DNA of 64,000 bases from Persephonella sp. IF05-L8 (GTDB lineage: Bacteria > Aquificota > Aquificia > Aquificales > Hydrogenothermaceae). A program made the translations under genes and the position numbers. Below, piece by piece: positions 30,082 through 38,992 of this stretch. Each line of letters begins with the position of its first letter. Position 1 is the stretch's first letter. Where the stretch lies: positions 587,501 to 651,500 of the forward strand of contig NZ_JNLJ01000001.1 of the NCBI RefSeq assembly GCF_000703045.1, written 5' to 3'. Below the pieces are notes generated by a model. That model was not told where the DNA came from and ran no database searches. It was given only the letters and a program-made list of their open reading frames with translations.

Positions 30082-30157
30082 TTTGCACTTCCAGTTATGA
30101 TTATTATTAAGTAATTAACAAATTATACCGAAAAGGTTAGGCAGAAGGAAGAAGAAA

Positions 30158-30373
30158 GTGGATGAGAAAAAGCTAAAGAAATTAATAGAAGAGAAGTTAG
30201 GCCACCTGAAAGAAGAAGATATAAAAAAAATAGAAAAATATCTTTCAGAGGAGAAGAAATTGAGAAGACAAAAAATAGAAAAAATCAAAGAAATGATTGA
30301 AAAAGGTCAGTATAATGTTCCACCGGAAAAAGTAGCAGAAAAAATACTTGAGTATCTTAAGAAAAATCGCTGA
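30158..30373 (+). CDS. flgM: FlgM-like anti-sigma-28 factor
   Basis: A 71-residue, highly charged, helical protein. The C-terminal half (RRQKIEKIKEMIEKGQY followed by NVPPEKVAEKIL) matches the sigma-28-binding part of FlgM. FlgM holds FliA inactive until the flagellar hook is complete and is then exported. It starts with GTG (30158) after AGGAAG. No other flagellar gene is in the window. The 3' end overlaps the convergent cysteine desulfurase by 17 bases. Confidence 0.8.
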   Translation: MDEKKLKKLIEEKLGHLKEEDIKKIEKYLSEEKKLRRQKIEKIKEMIEKGQYNVPPEKVAEKILEYLKKNR

Positions 30374-31493
30374 AAAGTTTTAGTTTTTTATATGTTTCTA
30401 CAATAATAGGAACTGCTTTTTTAATATCTTCTTCCTCTGTGTAAAAACCAAAAGAAAATCTCACTCCAGACAGGGCATCTTTCTCAGAAAAACCATAAGC
30501 AAGCAAAACATGGGAAGGCATTGGACTGCCACTTGAACAGGCTGAACCTGAAGATATATCTATACCTTTTCTGCCTAAAGCCATGACCATTTCTTGTCCT
30601 GTAACCCCCGGAAATAGAACAGTGGTGATATATGGAACTTTATTATTTTCAGAAACCACTTTTATTTCGGGAATATTTTCTCTGAGACCATTTATTAGTA
30701 ATTTTTCCAGTCTTTTAAACTTTTCCCATAGATTTTTTTTATTTTCCATCCAATTTTGTGTAGCCTCTTTTAAAGCTATAGCCCCAACAACATTTTCCGT
30801 TCCTGAACGAAAGCCATTCTCCTGACCACCACCGTGGAGCAAAGGGGTTATATCAATATTTTTATTTATTTTCAGTAAACCGATACCTTTAGGTGCGTTA
30901 ATTTTATGGCCTGAAATAGAAAAGAAATCCAGATACTCAAAGGGAATATCTACTTTCCCAAAGCTCTGGACAGTATCAGAAAAAAATGGAACTTCTTTTC
31001 CTTTGCATATTTTCCCTATCTCAGTTATATCCTGAATAACTCCTGTCTCGTTGTTAATATGTATTACTCCCACAAAAAGAGTTTTCGGAGTTATTATTTT
31101 TCTGAGATGGTCTAAGTCTATCTTTCCCTGATTATCAATTTTCAGGAAATCTACTTTATACCCTTTTTTAGTTAGATATTTTACAGGCATCAGAACAGAT
31201 TTATGCTCAATAGGAGAAATAATAATATGGTCTTTTTCCGGATGGCTTTCAGCAAGACCTTTTATTACAGTGTTATTACTCTCTGTGGCACAGGAAGTAT
31301 ATACAATTTCTTCTTCTAAGCAGTCTATTAAACCGGCAAAATATCTTCTTGCTTCTTCAACTGCTATTCTGCTTTTTTGGCCATCAGGATGAAGGGAGTT
31401 TGGATTGGCAAAATATTCCCTCTGCCATTTGCCTAAATTATTTAAAATATCCTCAAAAACCGGTGTTGTTGCTGCATTATCCAGATAAATCAT
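30357..31493 (-). CDS. Cysteine desulfurase, NifS/IscS family
   Basis: PLP enzyme that takes sulfur from cysteine for Fe-S clusters or thiolation. MIYLDNAATTP at the N-terminus, PLP lysine K197 in SGHKINAPKG, and the persulfide cysteine C319 in SGSACSSG are all present. The 378-residue length is typical of NifS/IscS. No scaffold gene (iscU/nifU) is next to it, so its pathway cannot be fixed. It is followed, nine bases upstream of its start, by an AEC-family transporter in the same direction. Confidence 0.92.
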   Translation of the reverse strand: MIYLDNAATTPVFEDILNNLGKWQREYFANPNSLHPDGQKSRIAVEEARRYFAGLIDCLEEEIVYTSCATESNNTVIKGLAESHPEKDHIIISPIEHKSVLMPVKYLTKKGYKVDFLKIDNQGKIDLDHLRKIITPKTLFVGVIHINNETGVIQDITEIGKICKGKEVPFFSDTVQSFGKVDIPFEYLDFFSISGHKINAPKGIGLLKINKNIDITPLLHGGGQENGFRSGTENVVGAIALKEATQNWMENKKNLWEKFKRLEKLLINGLRENIPEIKVVSENNKVPYITTVLFPGVTGQEMVMALGRKGIDISSGSACSSGSPMPSHVLLAYGFSEKDALSGVRFSFGFYTEEEDIKKAVPIIVETYKKLKLFSDFS

Positions 31494-31501
31494 GACTTTT
31501 A

Positions 31502-32407
31502 TTATAAGGCTTTAAGCAAATAAAAAACAAAAGGAACTGTTATAAAACTTGCCAGTATTCCCACCCCAACTGCAGAAACTGCAAGGTCTTTGTCCAGTCC
31601 TGCCCCAATCACAAAAATTGAGGCAAGCACCATAGGGGGCATTGCTATCTCTATAACAGCAGACTGCCACTGGGTGTTTATCTCAACTCCAATTATATGA
31701 AGAAGCAGCACAAATAAAACTGGGACAAAAATCATTTTTATAAAAATAACTGCTGATATATCTCTTATTCTTTCCTTTACACTTGAAAATTTAAGGTTTA
31801 TCCCTACAGAAAATAGGGCAAGGGGAATAACCGTCATTCCTATCATCTTTAGACTATCAAGAACAAAATCCGGTATATAAAAATTTTTTATAAAAAATGC
31901 AAATATTATTGCCACAAAAGGCGGGAAGGTAATTATCCGCTTTATATCTACAGAAAAATTCCCTTTGTCCTGACCATAGGTTAGAATAAAAGGAGATATC
32001 AAAGATACCGGTAGAAATGAGGAAAACTGGTCAAAAACCACAGCATATCTAAGACCTTCTTCTCCTAAAAAAGCCATCTGATAAGGAAATCCTAAGAAAG
32101 ATGTGTTTCCAAAGGTAGCCATCATAATAAATGAAGCAAGGGTAGGCTTATTAAGTTTAAGGGCTTTACCAATCAAAAAGGAGACAAGAATTGAAAATAA
32201 GATTACTCCCCAGCCAGAGAGTAATACCCATAAAAATGACCACTGGAATTTCAGAAAATACACGTTGTAAATAACAAGAGCCGGGAAGGAAATATAGATA
32301 ATAAACTTGATTAAAACCTGCGAGGCATTTTCATCAAACAGCCTAAACTTTCTGGATAGATAACCTGCAGAAAAATAAAGTAAAACTGGGAATAAAGCCT
32401 TTATCAT
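31502..32407 (-). CDS. AEC-family transporter
   Basis: A 301-residue integral membrane protein with about ten hydrophobic helices, of the auxin efflux carrier/bile-acid-like permease type. The N-terminal LFPVLLYFSAGYLSRKF and the central GNTSFLGFPYQMAFLG are characteristic blocks. Bacterial members carry organic acids such as malate; the substrate here is unknown. The start overlaps the dicarboxylate symporter stop by four bases (ATGA), so both are co-expressed. Confidence 0.85.
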   Translation of the reverse strand: MIKALFPVLLYFSAGYLSRKFRLFDENASQVLIKFIIYISFPALVIYNVYFLKFQWSFLWVLLSGWGVILFSILVSFLIGKALKLNKPTLASFIMMATFGNTSFLGFPYQMAFLGEEGLRYAVVFDQFSSFLPVSLISPFILTYGQDKGNFSVDIKRIITFPPFVAIIFAFFIKNFYIPDFVLDSLKMIGMTVIPLALFSVGINLKFSSVKERIRDISAVIFIKMIFVPVLFVLLLHIIGVEINTQWQSAVIEIAMPPMVLASIFVIGAGLDKDLAVSAVGVGILASFITVPFVFYLLKAL

Positions 32408-33591
32408 TTATTCATAAACCTCGCCACCACTTTTGCCCCTATTAAATCCCCCCATACATTTGTTGCAGTTCTGAACATATCCAGAAATCTATCAACAGCT
32501 ATTATAAGTGCTATACCTTCAAGTGGTAGTCCAACTGCAGAAAATACCAGTGTCATAGTGACAAGGCCTGCAGACGGAATACTTGCAGCCCCTATTGCTG
32601 CAAGGGTAGCTGTTATAAATACAATTATCTGCTGAAATAAAGAAAGCTCAATTCCATAAACAGATGCTATAAAAACAGCCGCTACAGCTTCATACAGGGC
32701 TGTTCCATCCATATTGACTGTCGCTCCAAGAGGCAGTACAAAACCTGCAACCTTTTTGTCAACCTTTGCCTTTTCTGTTGCAACTTCCAGAGAAACAGGC
32801 AAAGTGGCAGATGATGAACAGGTAGAAAATGCAATAAGCAGAGCTTCCCTCACCTGTTTAAAGTATTTAAATGGATTTACTTTACCAACTATATAGGCAA
32901 TCAGCCCAAGATTTATAACTGCATGTATAAAAATACCTATCAAAACAACAACAACATACTGCCACAGGGAGATAATTACTCCTATTCCTTTGTCAGCTAC
33001 CACATACCCGATTAAAGCAAACACACCTATGGGAGAAAGGGCTATAATCCATCTGGCAATTTTTAAAAATGCATCATTTGCACCATCAAAAAATCCCACG
33101 ATGATTTCTTTTTTTCTATTGGCAAGCCCAACAACTGCAATGGCGAATAAAATAGAGAATATTATCACATGAATTGCCTTTCCTTCTGCAAAACTTTGGA
33201 AGATATTAGAAGGTATCAGGTTGTTTATAAAGCTCTCCCATGTAAAATGATTAACTTTTATGGCTTCTTCTGAGCGGGATATATCAGAAACATCAAACTG
33301 GATAATATTTGTTATGATAATTCCTGTTAAAACAGCGAGGGCTGTTGTTGACACATAATATAAAAACGCCTTTATCCCCATATTTTTCAAATCATCAGAC
33401 GAAGAAAGAGAAGCAATACTCATAAAGATAGATACAAAAATAAGAGGAATAACAATCATTTTAAGAAGATTAAGAAATACATCACCTATAATTTTCAGAT
33501 TTAGCATTAAATCTGGAATATATATACCAGCGATTACTCCTAAGATAATCCCCAGAACTGTTAAATTTTCTATGGATAATATTTTCTTCAT
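32404..33591 (-). CDS. Dicarboxylate/amino acid:cation symporter
   Basis: SLC1/DAACS family transporter (GltP/DctA type), 395 residues, about eight membrane helices plus two re-entrant hairpins. Signature blocks are the serine-rich AFSTCSSSATLPVS in hairpin 1, GATVNMDGTALYEAVAAVF in helix 7, and the hairpin-2 region AIGAASIPSAGLVTM. Substrates are probably acidic amino acids or C4-dicarboxylates with Na+ or H+. ATG at 33591 after GAGG. Coupled to the AEC-family transporter. Confidence 0.93.
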   Translation of the reverse strand: MKKILSIENLTVLGIILGVIAGIYIPDLMLNLKIIGDVFLNLLKMIVIPLIFVSIFMSIASLSSSDDLKNMGIKAFLYYVSTTALAVLTGIIITNIIQFDVSDISRSEEAIKVNHFTWESFINNLIPSNIFQSFAEGKAIHVIIFSILFAIAVVGLANRKKEIIVGFFDGANDAFLKIARWIIALSPIGVFALIGYVVADKGIGVIISLWQYVVVVLIGIFIHAVINLGLIAYIVGKVNPFKYFKQVREALLIAFSTCSSSATLPVSLEVATEKAKVDKKVAGFVLPLGATVNMDGTALYEAVAAVFIASVYGIELSLFQQIIVFITATLAAIGAASIPSAGLVTMTLVFSAVGLPLEGIALIIAVDRFLDMFRTATNVWGDLIGAKVVARFMNK

Positions 33592-33654
33592 CTTTTGCCT
33601 CTTATCTTTTTTTGCAATATTATATATTGTCTGACAAAAAGCAGGGTTAGAATT

Positions 33655-33771
33655 ATGAAATGGATTATTATATTAATGTTTTTACTTTACTTTGCCACAA
33701 TGATATTTCTTATTTATATCCGATTAAGACCTGCATTAAAACAGGAGAAAAAGGATGAAAAGGATACATGA
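33655..33771 (+). CDS. Small single-span membrane protein (38 residues)
   Basis: An open frame of 38 codons. It has one hydrophobic helix (about residues 3-22), followed by a charged Lys/Glu/Asp tail, a positive-inside single-span design. Its stop lies 17 bases inside the next gene, in another frame, suggesting coupling. The Shine-Dalgarno is weak (CAGGG). Function unknown. Confidence 0.5.
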   Translation: MKWIIILMFLLYFATMIFLIYIRLRPALKQEKKDEKDT

Positions 33772-34045
33772 TTTTTTAAAAAAAATATCAGAAGAAAAAG
33801 GATATGACTTTTTCATATATGAAAAAAACAATGAAATATGGGTGAGCGGCTATAAAGAAGGAGTAAAGTTTGACCTTGTTGTAAAACCTGTTAGAAAGTA
33901 TCAGGTAAAGGTTATTTATGAAAAACCTGATGAAAGAAGAGTAGCACTATTTAACAATAAAAATGATGCATACAACAGATTAAAAAAGATTTTTGCAGAA
34001 GAAGCGCAGCAGCAATCTGAAGAACAGGCTGTTGAAACAGCTTGA
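33755..34045 (+). CDS. Unknown 96-residue protein
   Basis: I do not recognise this protein. It has an alternating beta-like core (FFIYEKNNEIWVSGY..., then FDLVVKPVRKYQVKVIYEK), flanked by helices and ending in a Gln/Glu-rich tail. There is no signal peptide or membrane segment. ATG at 33755 has AGGAG upstream. It lies in front of ychF in the same direction, 52 bases away. Confidence 0.7.
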   Translation: MKRIHDFLKKISEEKGYDFFIYEKNNEIWVSGYKEGVKFDLVVKPVRKYQVKVIYEKPDERRVALFNNKNDAYNRLKKIFAEEAQQQSEEQAVETA

Positions 34046-34097
34046 AAGCTCTTAATAAATTCCTATCTTTCCTGAAAAAATATTTACCGGAGGTAAA

Positions 34098-35210
34098 ATG
34101 AAACTTAATGTAGGTATTGTAGGACTTCCTAATGTTGGGAAATCAACCATTTTTAATGCATTAACAGAAACAGCAAAGGCAGGAGTAGCAAACTACCCGT
34201 TCTGCACAATAGACCCAAATGTTGGAATAGTTGATGTTCCTGATGAAAGGTTGTATAAACTGGCAGAATTAGAAAACTCCCAGAGAATAGTCCCTGCAAC
34301 AATTGAGTTTGTTGATATCGCAGGACTTGTTAAAGGTGCAAGTAAAGGAGAAGGGCTTGGAAACCAGTTTCTTGCAAATATAAGGAATGTATCTGCAATA
34401 GCCCATGTTGTTAGATGTTTTGAGGACAGCGATGTTGTCCACGTTGAAGGTTCCGTAAATCCTGTAAGAGACGCAGAAATTATTGAAACAGAGTTAATAC
34501 TGGCAGACCTGCAAACAGTTGAAAAAAGGTTGGAAAAGGTATCAAAACCTGCAAAGTCTGGCAATAAAGAGGCCAAATTTGAAGTTCAGGTTCTGGAAAA
34601 AGCTAAAAAAATCCTTGAAGAGTTAAAACCTCTGAGAACCCATTTAGACCAGTTTGAAGAGGAAGAGCTTGAATATCTAAGAAAAACATTATTCCCCCTT
34701 ACAATAAAACCAATTATGTATGTTGCAAATATAAATGAGGAAGACCTACCTGAAGGTGAAGAAAATCCACATGTTCAAGCAATAAAAGAAAAAGCAAAAG
34801 AGGAAAATGCCCCTGTGGTTGTTCTGTGCGGAAAAGTGGAGCAGGAGCTTATAGAAATTCCAAAGGAAGAAAGGAAAGAGCTCTTAGAAGCTTACGGCCT
34901 TGAAGAACCGGGACTAAATAAGATGATAAGAACAGGATATAACCTGCTTGATTTAATCACATATTTTACTGCCGGTGAAAAGGAAGCAAGGGCATGGACT
35001 ATAAAAAGGGGAACAAAAGCACCACAGGCAGCAGGGGAGATACATTCTGATTTTGAAAGGGGATTTATTGCTGCTGAGGTTATAAATTATGATGACCTTA
35101 TAAAAGTAGGCTCATTACAAAAAGCAAAAGAGCAAGGTCTTCTCAGAATTGAAGGTAAAGACTATGTTGTTCAGGATGGGGATGTAATACATTTCAGATT
35201 TAATGTGTAA
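34098..35210 (+). CDS. ychF: Redox-responsive ATPase YchF
   Basis: P-loop NTPase of the Obg family that prefers ATP, binds ribosomes and is linked to stress responses. Walker A GLPNVGKS is at residues 9-16, followed by ANYPFCTIDPNVG (switch I). A helical insertion occupies about 125-200, and the C-terminal TGS domain (about 280-370) includes FFTAGEKEARAW-type sequence. The 370-residue length is typical. ATG at 34098 after GGAGG. The TSUP transporter starts immediately at its stop. Confidence 0.96.
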   Translation: MKLNVGIVGLPNVGKSTIFNALTETAKAGVANYPFCTIDPNVGIVDVPDERLYKLAELENSQRIVPATIEFVDIAGLVKGASKGEGLGNQFLANIRNVSAIAHVVRCFEDSDVVHVEGSVNPVRDAEIIETELILADLQTVEKRLEKVSKPAKSGNKEAKFEVQVLEKAKKILEELKPLRTHLDQFEEEELEYLRKTLFPLTIKPIMYVANINEEDLPEGEENPHVQAIKEKAKEENAPVVVLCGKVEQELIEIPKEERKELLEAYGLEEPGLNKMIRTGYNLLDLITYFTAGEKEARAWTIKRGTKAPQAAGEIHSDFERGFIAAEVINYDDLIKVGSLQKAKEQGLLRIEGKDYVVQDGDVIHFRFNV

Positions 35211-35939
35211 ATGATAGCCTTTTTATCCGTTTTAATCGGGTGGATAGTTCAGGGGCTTATTGGACTGGGCTCCGGAATTATATCCACCGCTATATTACTT
35301 TTTTTCTTTAATGCCAAAGAGGTTGTTGTATCCCTTTCTATTATTGCCCTTACAGGCACTATTTATCTGAGCTGGAAAAATTACAGAGGGAATTTCTTTC
35401 TTAAGGAAATCTTAATTCTGTCTATTTTTTCTTTTATTGGGGCAGGTATAGGAAGTTTTTTACTGGAAAAACTAAATCCCAAAGATATAGAGCTAATTTT
35501 TGGTATTGTTATAACACTGACAGGAATTTATGATTTTTATTCCCAGAAGAAAAAAATTTTTATACACAGCAAGCATAAAACTATTTTTGGTGTATTTACA
35601 GGAACAGTTGGCGGTATTATATCAGGGCTTATTGGTGGTGCTGGGCCTCTGTATGCCTTTTATTTAAACCAGACAATCCATAGTAAAAATGATTTTAAGT
35701 TTATTATTTCCTTTGTGTTCGTTATTTTGAATATTGAGAGAATTTTGTTTTATCTTGTCTCTCCAGAATTAAGAACTCTATTTAATTGGGAGATTGTTAT
35801 TCCCGGTATGGTAGGAGTTGTTATTGGTGCTTATTTAGGTAATTATCTGACGGGAAAGCTTCCAACTCAAAAATTCAAAGAGTTGGTATCTTTAAGTATA
35901 GTAATTTTTGGAGTTTACTTTATTTTTAAGTCTTTTTAG
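35211..35939 (+). CDS. TSUP family (TauE/SafE) permease
   Basis: A 242-residue membrane protein with seven or eight helices. The repeated glycine-rich GLGSGIIST... and TGTVGGIISGLIGGAGP blocks define the sulfite exporter TauE/SafE (DUF81) family. Members export or import sulfite, sulfonates or other small organosulfur anions; the substrate here is unknown. The ATG abuts the ychF stop codon (TAAATG). Two other sulfur-related membrane genes lie 2 kb downstream. Confidence 0.87.
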   Translation: MIAFLSVLIGWIVQGLIGLGSGIISTAILLFFFNAKEVVVSLSIIALTGTIYLSWKNYRGNFFLKEILILSIFSFIGAGIGSFLLEKLNPKDIELIFGIVITLTGIYDFYSQKKKIFIHSKHKTIFGVFTGTVGGIISGLIGGAGPLYAFYLNQTIHSKNDFKFIISFVFVILNIERILFYLVSPELRTLFNWEIVIPGMVGVVIGAYLGNYLTGKLPTQKFKELVSLSIVIFGVYFIFKSF

Positions 35940-35944
35940 AAAGG

Positions 35945-35967
35945 GAAACCCCACTTGTGTGGGGTTC
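35945..35967. terminator. Bidirectional hairpin between convergent genes
   Basis: A perfect 8-bp stem, AACCCCAC/GTGGGGTT (35947-35954 with 35959-35966), with a TTGT loop. It lies between the end of the TSUP gene (35939) and the end of proS (35966). T-runs are weak on both sides, so a shared terminator role is inferred from position. Confidence 0.5.
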
Positions 35968-37660
35968 AAACTAAAGTATTGAGAAATTCATCTATTGTGT
36001 CTATACCTATTTCCTGTTTTTCACCTGTGGCTCTTTTTTGAATTTCAACTTTATTTTCTTTTACTTTTTTACCTACAACTATTCTGTAAGGAATTCCTAT
36101 CAGGTCAGCATCTTTAAATTTAGCCCCTGGGGACATATCCCTGTCATCATAAAGAACTTCTATTCCTTTTTCTTTTGCTTTTTGATAAATATTTTCTGCT
36201 ATATCTTTAATCTGGTTGTCTTTTACATTCAGGGCAAGTATCTGGAGTTTGAAAGGTGCAATATTTTCTGGCCATATTATTCCATTTTCATCATGGTTCT
36301 GTTCAACGGCAGCTGCCATAAGTCTGCTTACACCAATACCGTAGCAGCCCATTATTATTGGTTTTTCTCTGCCATCTTTATCCACAAAATAGGCTTTCAT
36401 CGCCTCTGAGTATTTTGTTCCAAGGAGGAATATATGGCCAACTTCAAGCCCTGTTGTTTCTTTAAGAGGTGCTTTACATACAGGGCAAGGGTCTCCTTCC
36501 CTTGCTGTTGAAAAATCAACAAACTCAACAGGCTTAAAATCCCTTGGGATATTAACATTTATGTAATGGTAATCTTTCTCATTAGCTCCCACAACAAAGT
36601 TGTAAAGGTCTTTTACAGATACATCTGCATAAACGGGTATATCTATTCCTATTGGGCCTACAAACCCTTCAACTATTCCCAGTTTTTCCAGTTCTTCAGA
36701 TGTGGCAAGTCTGGCATCTATTACATTGAAATAATTGGCAAGTTTCGTTTCATTAAGCTCCCTGTCCCCCCTTATAACAACAGCAACAGCAGAACCATCA
36801 TCAAGAATATATACCAGCGTTTTTACAATTTTTTTAGGACTTACCCCTAAAAACTGAGCTACCTCTTCAACTGAAGAAACATTAGGAGTATGAACTTTCT
36901 CTAAAGGTTTTTCTTCTTCTGGTGGAAGTTTATCCAGTTCAAACTCATATTTTGCAGCTTCCACATTGGCAGCATATCCACATTTTTCACAATAAACGAT
37001 ATGTGCTTCACCATTTGGAACCTTTACAACAAACTCATGGGAAAATTTACCACCTATTGCCCCTGTATCAGCTTCAACCATCAGATAATCCAGTCCCAGC
37101 TCATCAAATATTTTTTTATAGGTTTCTTTCATAATTTCGTATGACTTAATAGCCATCTCCTCTGATACATCAAAGGAGTATGCATCCTTCATAATAAACT
37201 CTCTACCTCTGATAAGCCCGTATCTTGGTCTTGCCTCATCCCTGAATTTTGTCTGTATCTGGTAGAAATTTTTAGGTAAATCTTTATAAGAACGGATATT
37301 CTTCCTGACAAGGTCTGTTATGGTTTCCTCATGGGTGGGTCCCAGAGCAAACATTCTTCCTTTCCTGTCTTCTACCCTGAAAAGCTCTTTACCGTAAACA
37401 TCCCATCTACCTGTTTCCTGCCACAACTCTGCAGGGGTTAGTATTGGCAGTAAAACCTCAAGGGCTCCTGCTTCATCCATATATTTTCTGATTATGCCTT
37501 CTATCTTTTTAAGAACCTTAAATCCCAGAGGTAAATATTCATAAAGCCCTGCAGCAAGCTGTCTTATAAACCCAGCCCTGACAAGATATATATGACTTGG
37601 AACTTCTGCTTCTGAAGGTGCTTCTTTTAGTGTAGGCATAAAAAACTGGGATGCTCTCAT
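35966..37660 (-). CDS. proS: Prolyl-tRNA synthetase
   Basis: Class II aminoacyl-tRNA synthetase, bacterial type, 564 residues. Motif 2 (FYQIQTKFRDEARPRYGLIRGREF) and motif 3 (GCYGIGVSRLMAA) flank a YbaK-like editing insertion (about residues 225-385, with VVIRGDRELNETKL). That domain hydrolyses Ala-tRNA-Pro. A C-terminal anticodon-binding domain follows. ATG at 37660 with GGAGG upstream. Monocistronic by position. Confidence 0.97.
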   Translation of the reverse strand: MRASQFFMPTLKEAPSEAEVPSHIYLVRAGFIRQLAAGLYEYLPLGFKVLKKIEGIIRKYMDEAGALEVLLPILTPAELWQETGRWDVYGKELFRVEDRKGRMFALGPTHEETITDLVRKNIRSYKDLPKNFYQIQTKFRDEARPRYGLIRGREFIMKDAYSFDVSEEMAIKSYEIMKETYKKIFDELGLDYLMVEADTGAIGGKFSHEFVVKVPNGEAHIVYCEKCGYAANVEAAKYEFELDKLPPEEEKPLEKVHTPNVSSVEEVAQFLGVSPKKIVKTLVYILDDGSAVAVVIRGDRELNETKLANYFNVIDARLATSEELEKLGIVEGFVGPIGIDIPVYADVSVKDLYNFVVGANEKDYHYINVNIPRDFKPVEFVDFSTAREGDPCPVCKAPLKETTGLEVGHIFLLGTKYSEAMKAYFVDKDGREKPIIMGCYGIGVSRLMAAAVEQNHDENGIIWPENIAPFKLQILALNVKDNQIKDIAENIYQKAKEKGIEVLYDDRDMSPGAKFKDADLIGIPYRIVVGKKVKENKVEIQKRATGEKQEIGIDTIDEFLNTLV

Positions 37661-37794
37661 TTATAAGGAAACCTCCGTTTTTTCTTAGATTATATCAGAT
37701 TTGAATTTGCAAATTAGCCTATTTAAAAACTAAAAAATCTTTTGATTATCAGTGTGTTAATGTAGTTAATGAAAACTAACCACGGAGGTTAAAA

Positions 37795-38298
37795 TTGAGA
37801 GAAAAACCTATTCTTAACTGGTTCTGGGCAGGGCTGGCTCTTGCAACAATAAACATTATTGTTTTTATTGTTGAACACAGGCCTATAGGTGCTTCTACAG
37901 CATTTCCTTATATTGGAAATCTTATTTTCCCTGTGATTAATAACGAATATCTTCCTGAGATAGAAAAAGCTGGAAAGTGGGAAGTATGGTTTCTTGCAGG
38001 TGGGTTGCTTGGTGCAATAATAACCTCATTAATCACAAGGACTTTCAGATTTACATTTACCCCTGTTTACTGGGAAAAAAGGTTAAAACTGGGAACAAAA
38101 TCCAGAATAGCCTTTGCATTTTTAGGGGGATTTTTACTGATTTTCGGTGCAAGAATGGCCGGTGGCTGCACATCAGGACATATGTTCAGCGGTGGAATGC
38201 AGCTGGCAGCAAGTTCATTACTTTTTGGTGTTTTTGCCTTTGCAGGTGGTTTAATCGCAGCACATCTGATTTACAGAAGGAGGTATTCAGATGATTAA
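37795..38298 (+). CDS. YeeE/YedE-type sulfur transporter, N-terminal half
   Basis: A 167-residue membrane protein with about four helices, matching the first half of the YeeE/YedE (DUF395) family. C125 in the GGCTSGH motif corresponds to the conserved cysteine through which thiosulfate is passed in E. coli-type TsuA (established for that protein). It starts with TTG after CGGAGG. The partner half is the next gene, overlapping by eight bases. Substrate (thiosulfate or another reduced sulfur species) is inference. Confidence 0.87.
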   Translation: MREKPILNWFWAGLALATINIIVFIVEHRPIGASTAFPYIGNLIFPVINNEYLPEIEKAGKWEVWFLAGGLLGAIITSLITRTFRFTFTPVYWEKRLKLGTKSRIAFAFLGGFLLIFGARMAGGCTSGHMFSGGMQLAASSLLFGVFAFAGGLIAAHLIYRRRYSDD

Positions 38299-38833
38299 GG
38301 TTTTTATACTGGGAATGATTTTTGGAGCTATAATGCAGCTTGGCTTTTTAGATAGACTATCAAAGGTTATAGGTGCATTCTTATTAAAGGATTTAACTAT
38401 CCCAAAGGCTCTCCTGGTTGCCATGGGTTTTGGAGCCATTGCTTTATATACACTTAATTACTTTGGCATTATAGATTTCCATATAAAACCCCTTTATCCT
38501 GTTGGTGTTGCCCTTGGTGGTCTAATATTCGGTGCTGGAATGGTAATAGTTGGATATTGTCCAGGAAGTATGCCTGAGGCTGTTGGTGAAGGTAGAATGG
38601 ATGCCTTACTTGGTATTATCTCAGGTATTATAGGCGGTGTTATATTTACAGTTATATACCCTGTTTATCACTATTCATTTTTACATGGGACAACATTTGG
38701 AAATCCATCAATACTGGATTTGCTCGGACTGGAAGGACTTGCAAAACTGCTTGTTGCTATTGCTCTTGGTATGACTTTTATATTACTGGCATTCTGGATT
38801 GATAAACTTGAGAGAAAGTATATTCAAAAATAA
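38291..38833 (+). CDS. YeeE/YedE-type sulfur transporter, C-terminal half
   Basis: A 180-residue membrane protein with four or five helices, matching the second half of YeeE/YedE. C90 in GYCPGS is the second conserved cysteine motif of the family. It overlaps the first half-gene by eight bases, so the two are coupled and probably form one transporter. Split versions are known in other bacteria. tRNA-Ala follows in the opposite direction. Confidence 0.87.
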   Translation: MIKVFILGMIFGAIMQLGFLDRLSKVIGAFLLKDLTIPKALLVAMGFGAIALYTLNYFGIIDFHIKPLYPVGVALGGLIFGAGMVIVGYCPGSMPEAVGEGRMDALLGIISGIIGGVIFTVIYPVYHYSFLHGTTFGNPSILDLLGLEGLAKLLVAIALGMTFILLAFWIDKLERKYIQK

Positions 38834-38837
38834 TAAA

Positions 38838-38913
38838 TGGTGGAGTCGGCGGGATTTGAACCCGCGACCTTCGCCATGCCGAGGCGACGCTCTCCCTGCT
38901 GAGCTACGACCCC
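38838..38913 (-). tRNA. tRNA-Ala (GGC)
   Basis: A complete 76-nt cloverleaf on the minus strand. The acceptor GGGGTCG pairs with CGACTCC (one G-U), the D arm is GCTC/GAGC, and the anticodon stem TCGCC/GGCGA has the loop TCGGCAT (anticodon GGC). The T arm contains TTCAAAT and CCA is encoded. Two TATAAT-like AT-rich hexamers lie within 35 bases upstream on the minus strand. Confidence 0.97.
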
Positions 38914-38992
38914 TTATATACTATAATATTATACATTAAGTTTATACTGAATTGTTTAGAATACTTTTCTTGAGAATGAAAACAAGGGTATT

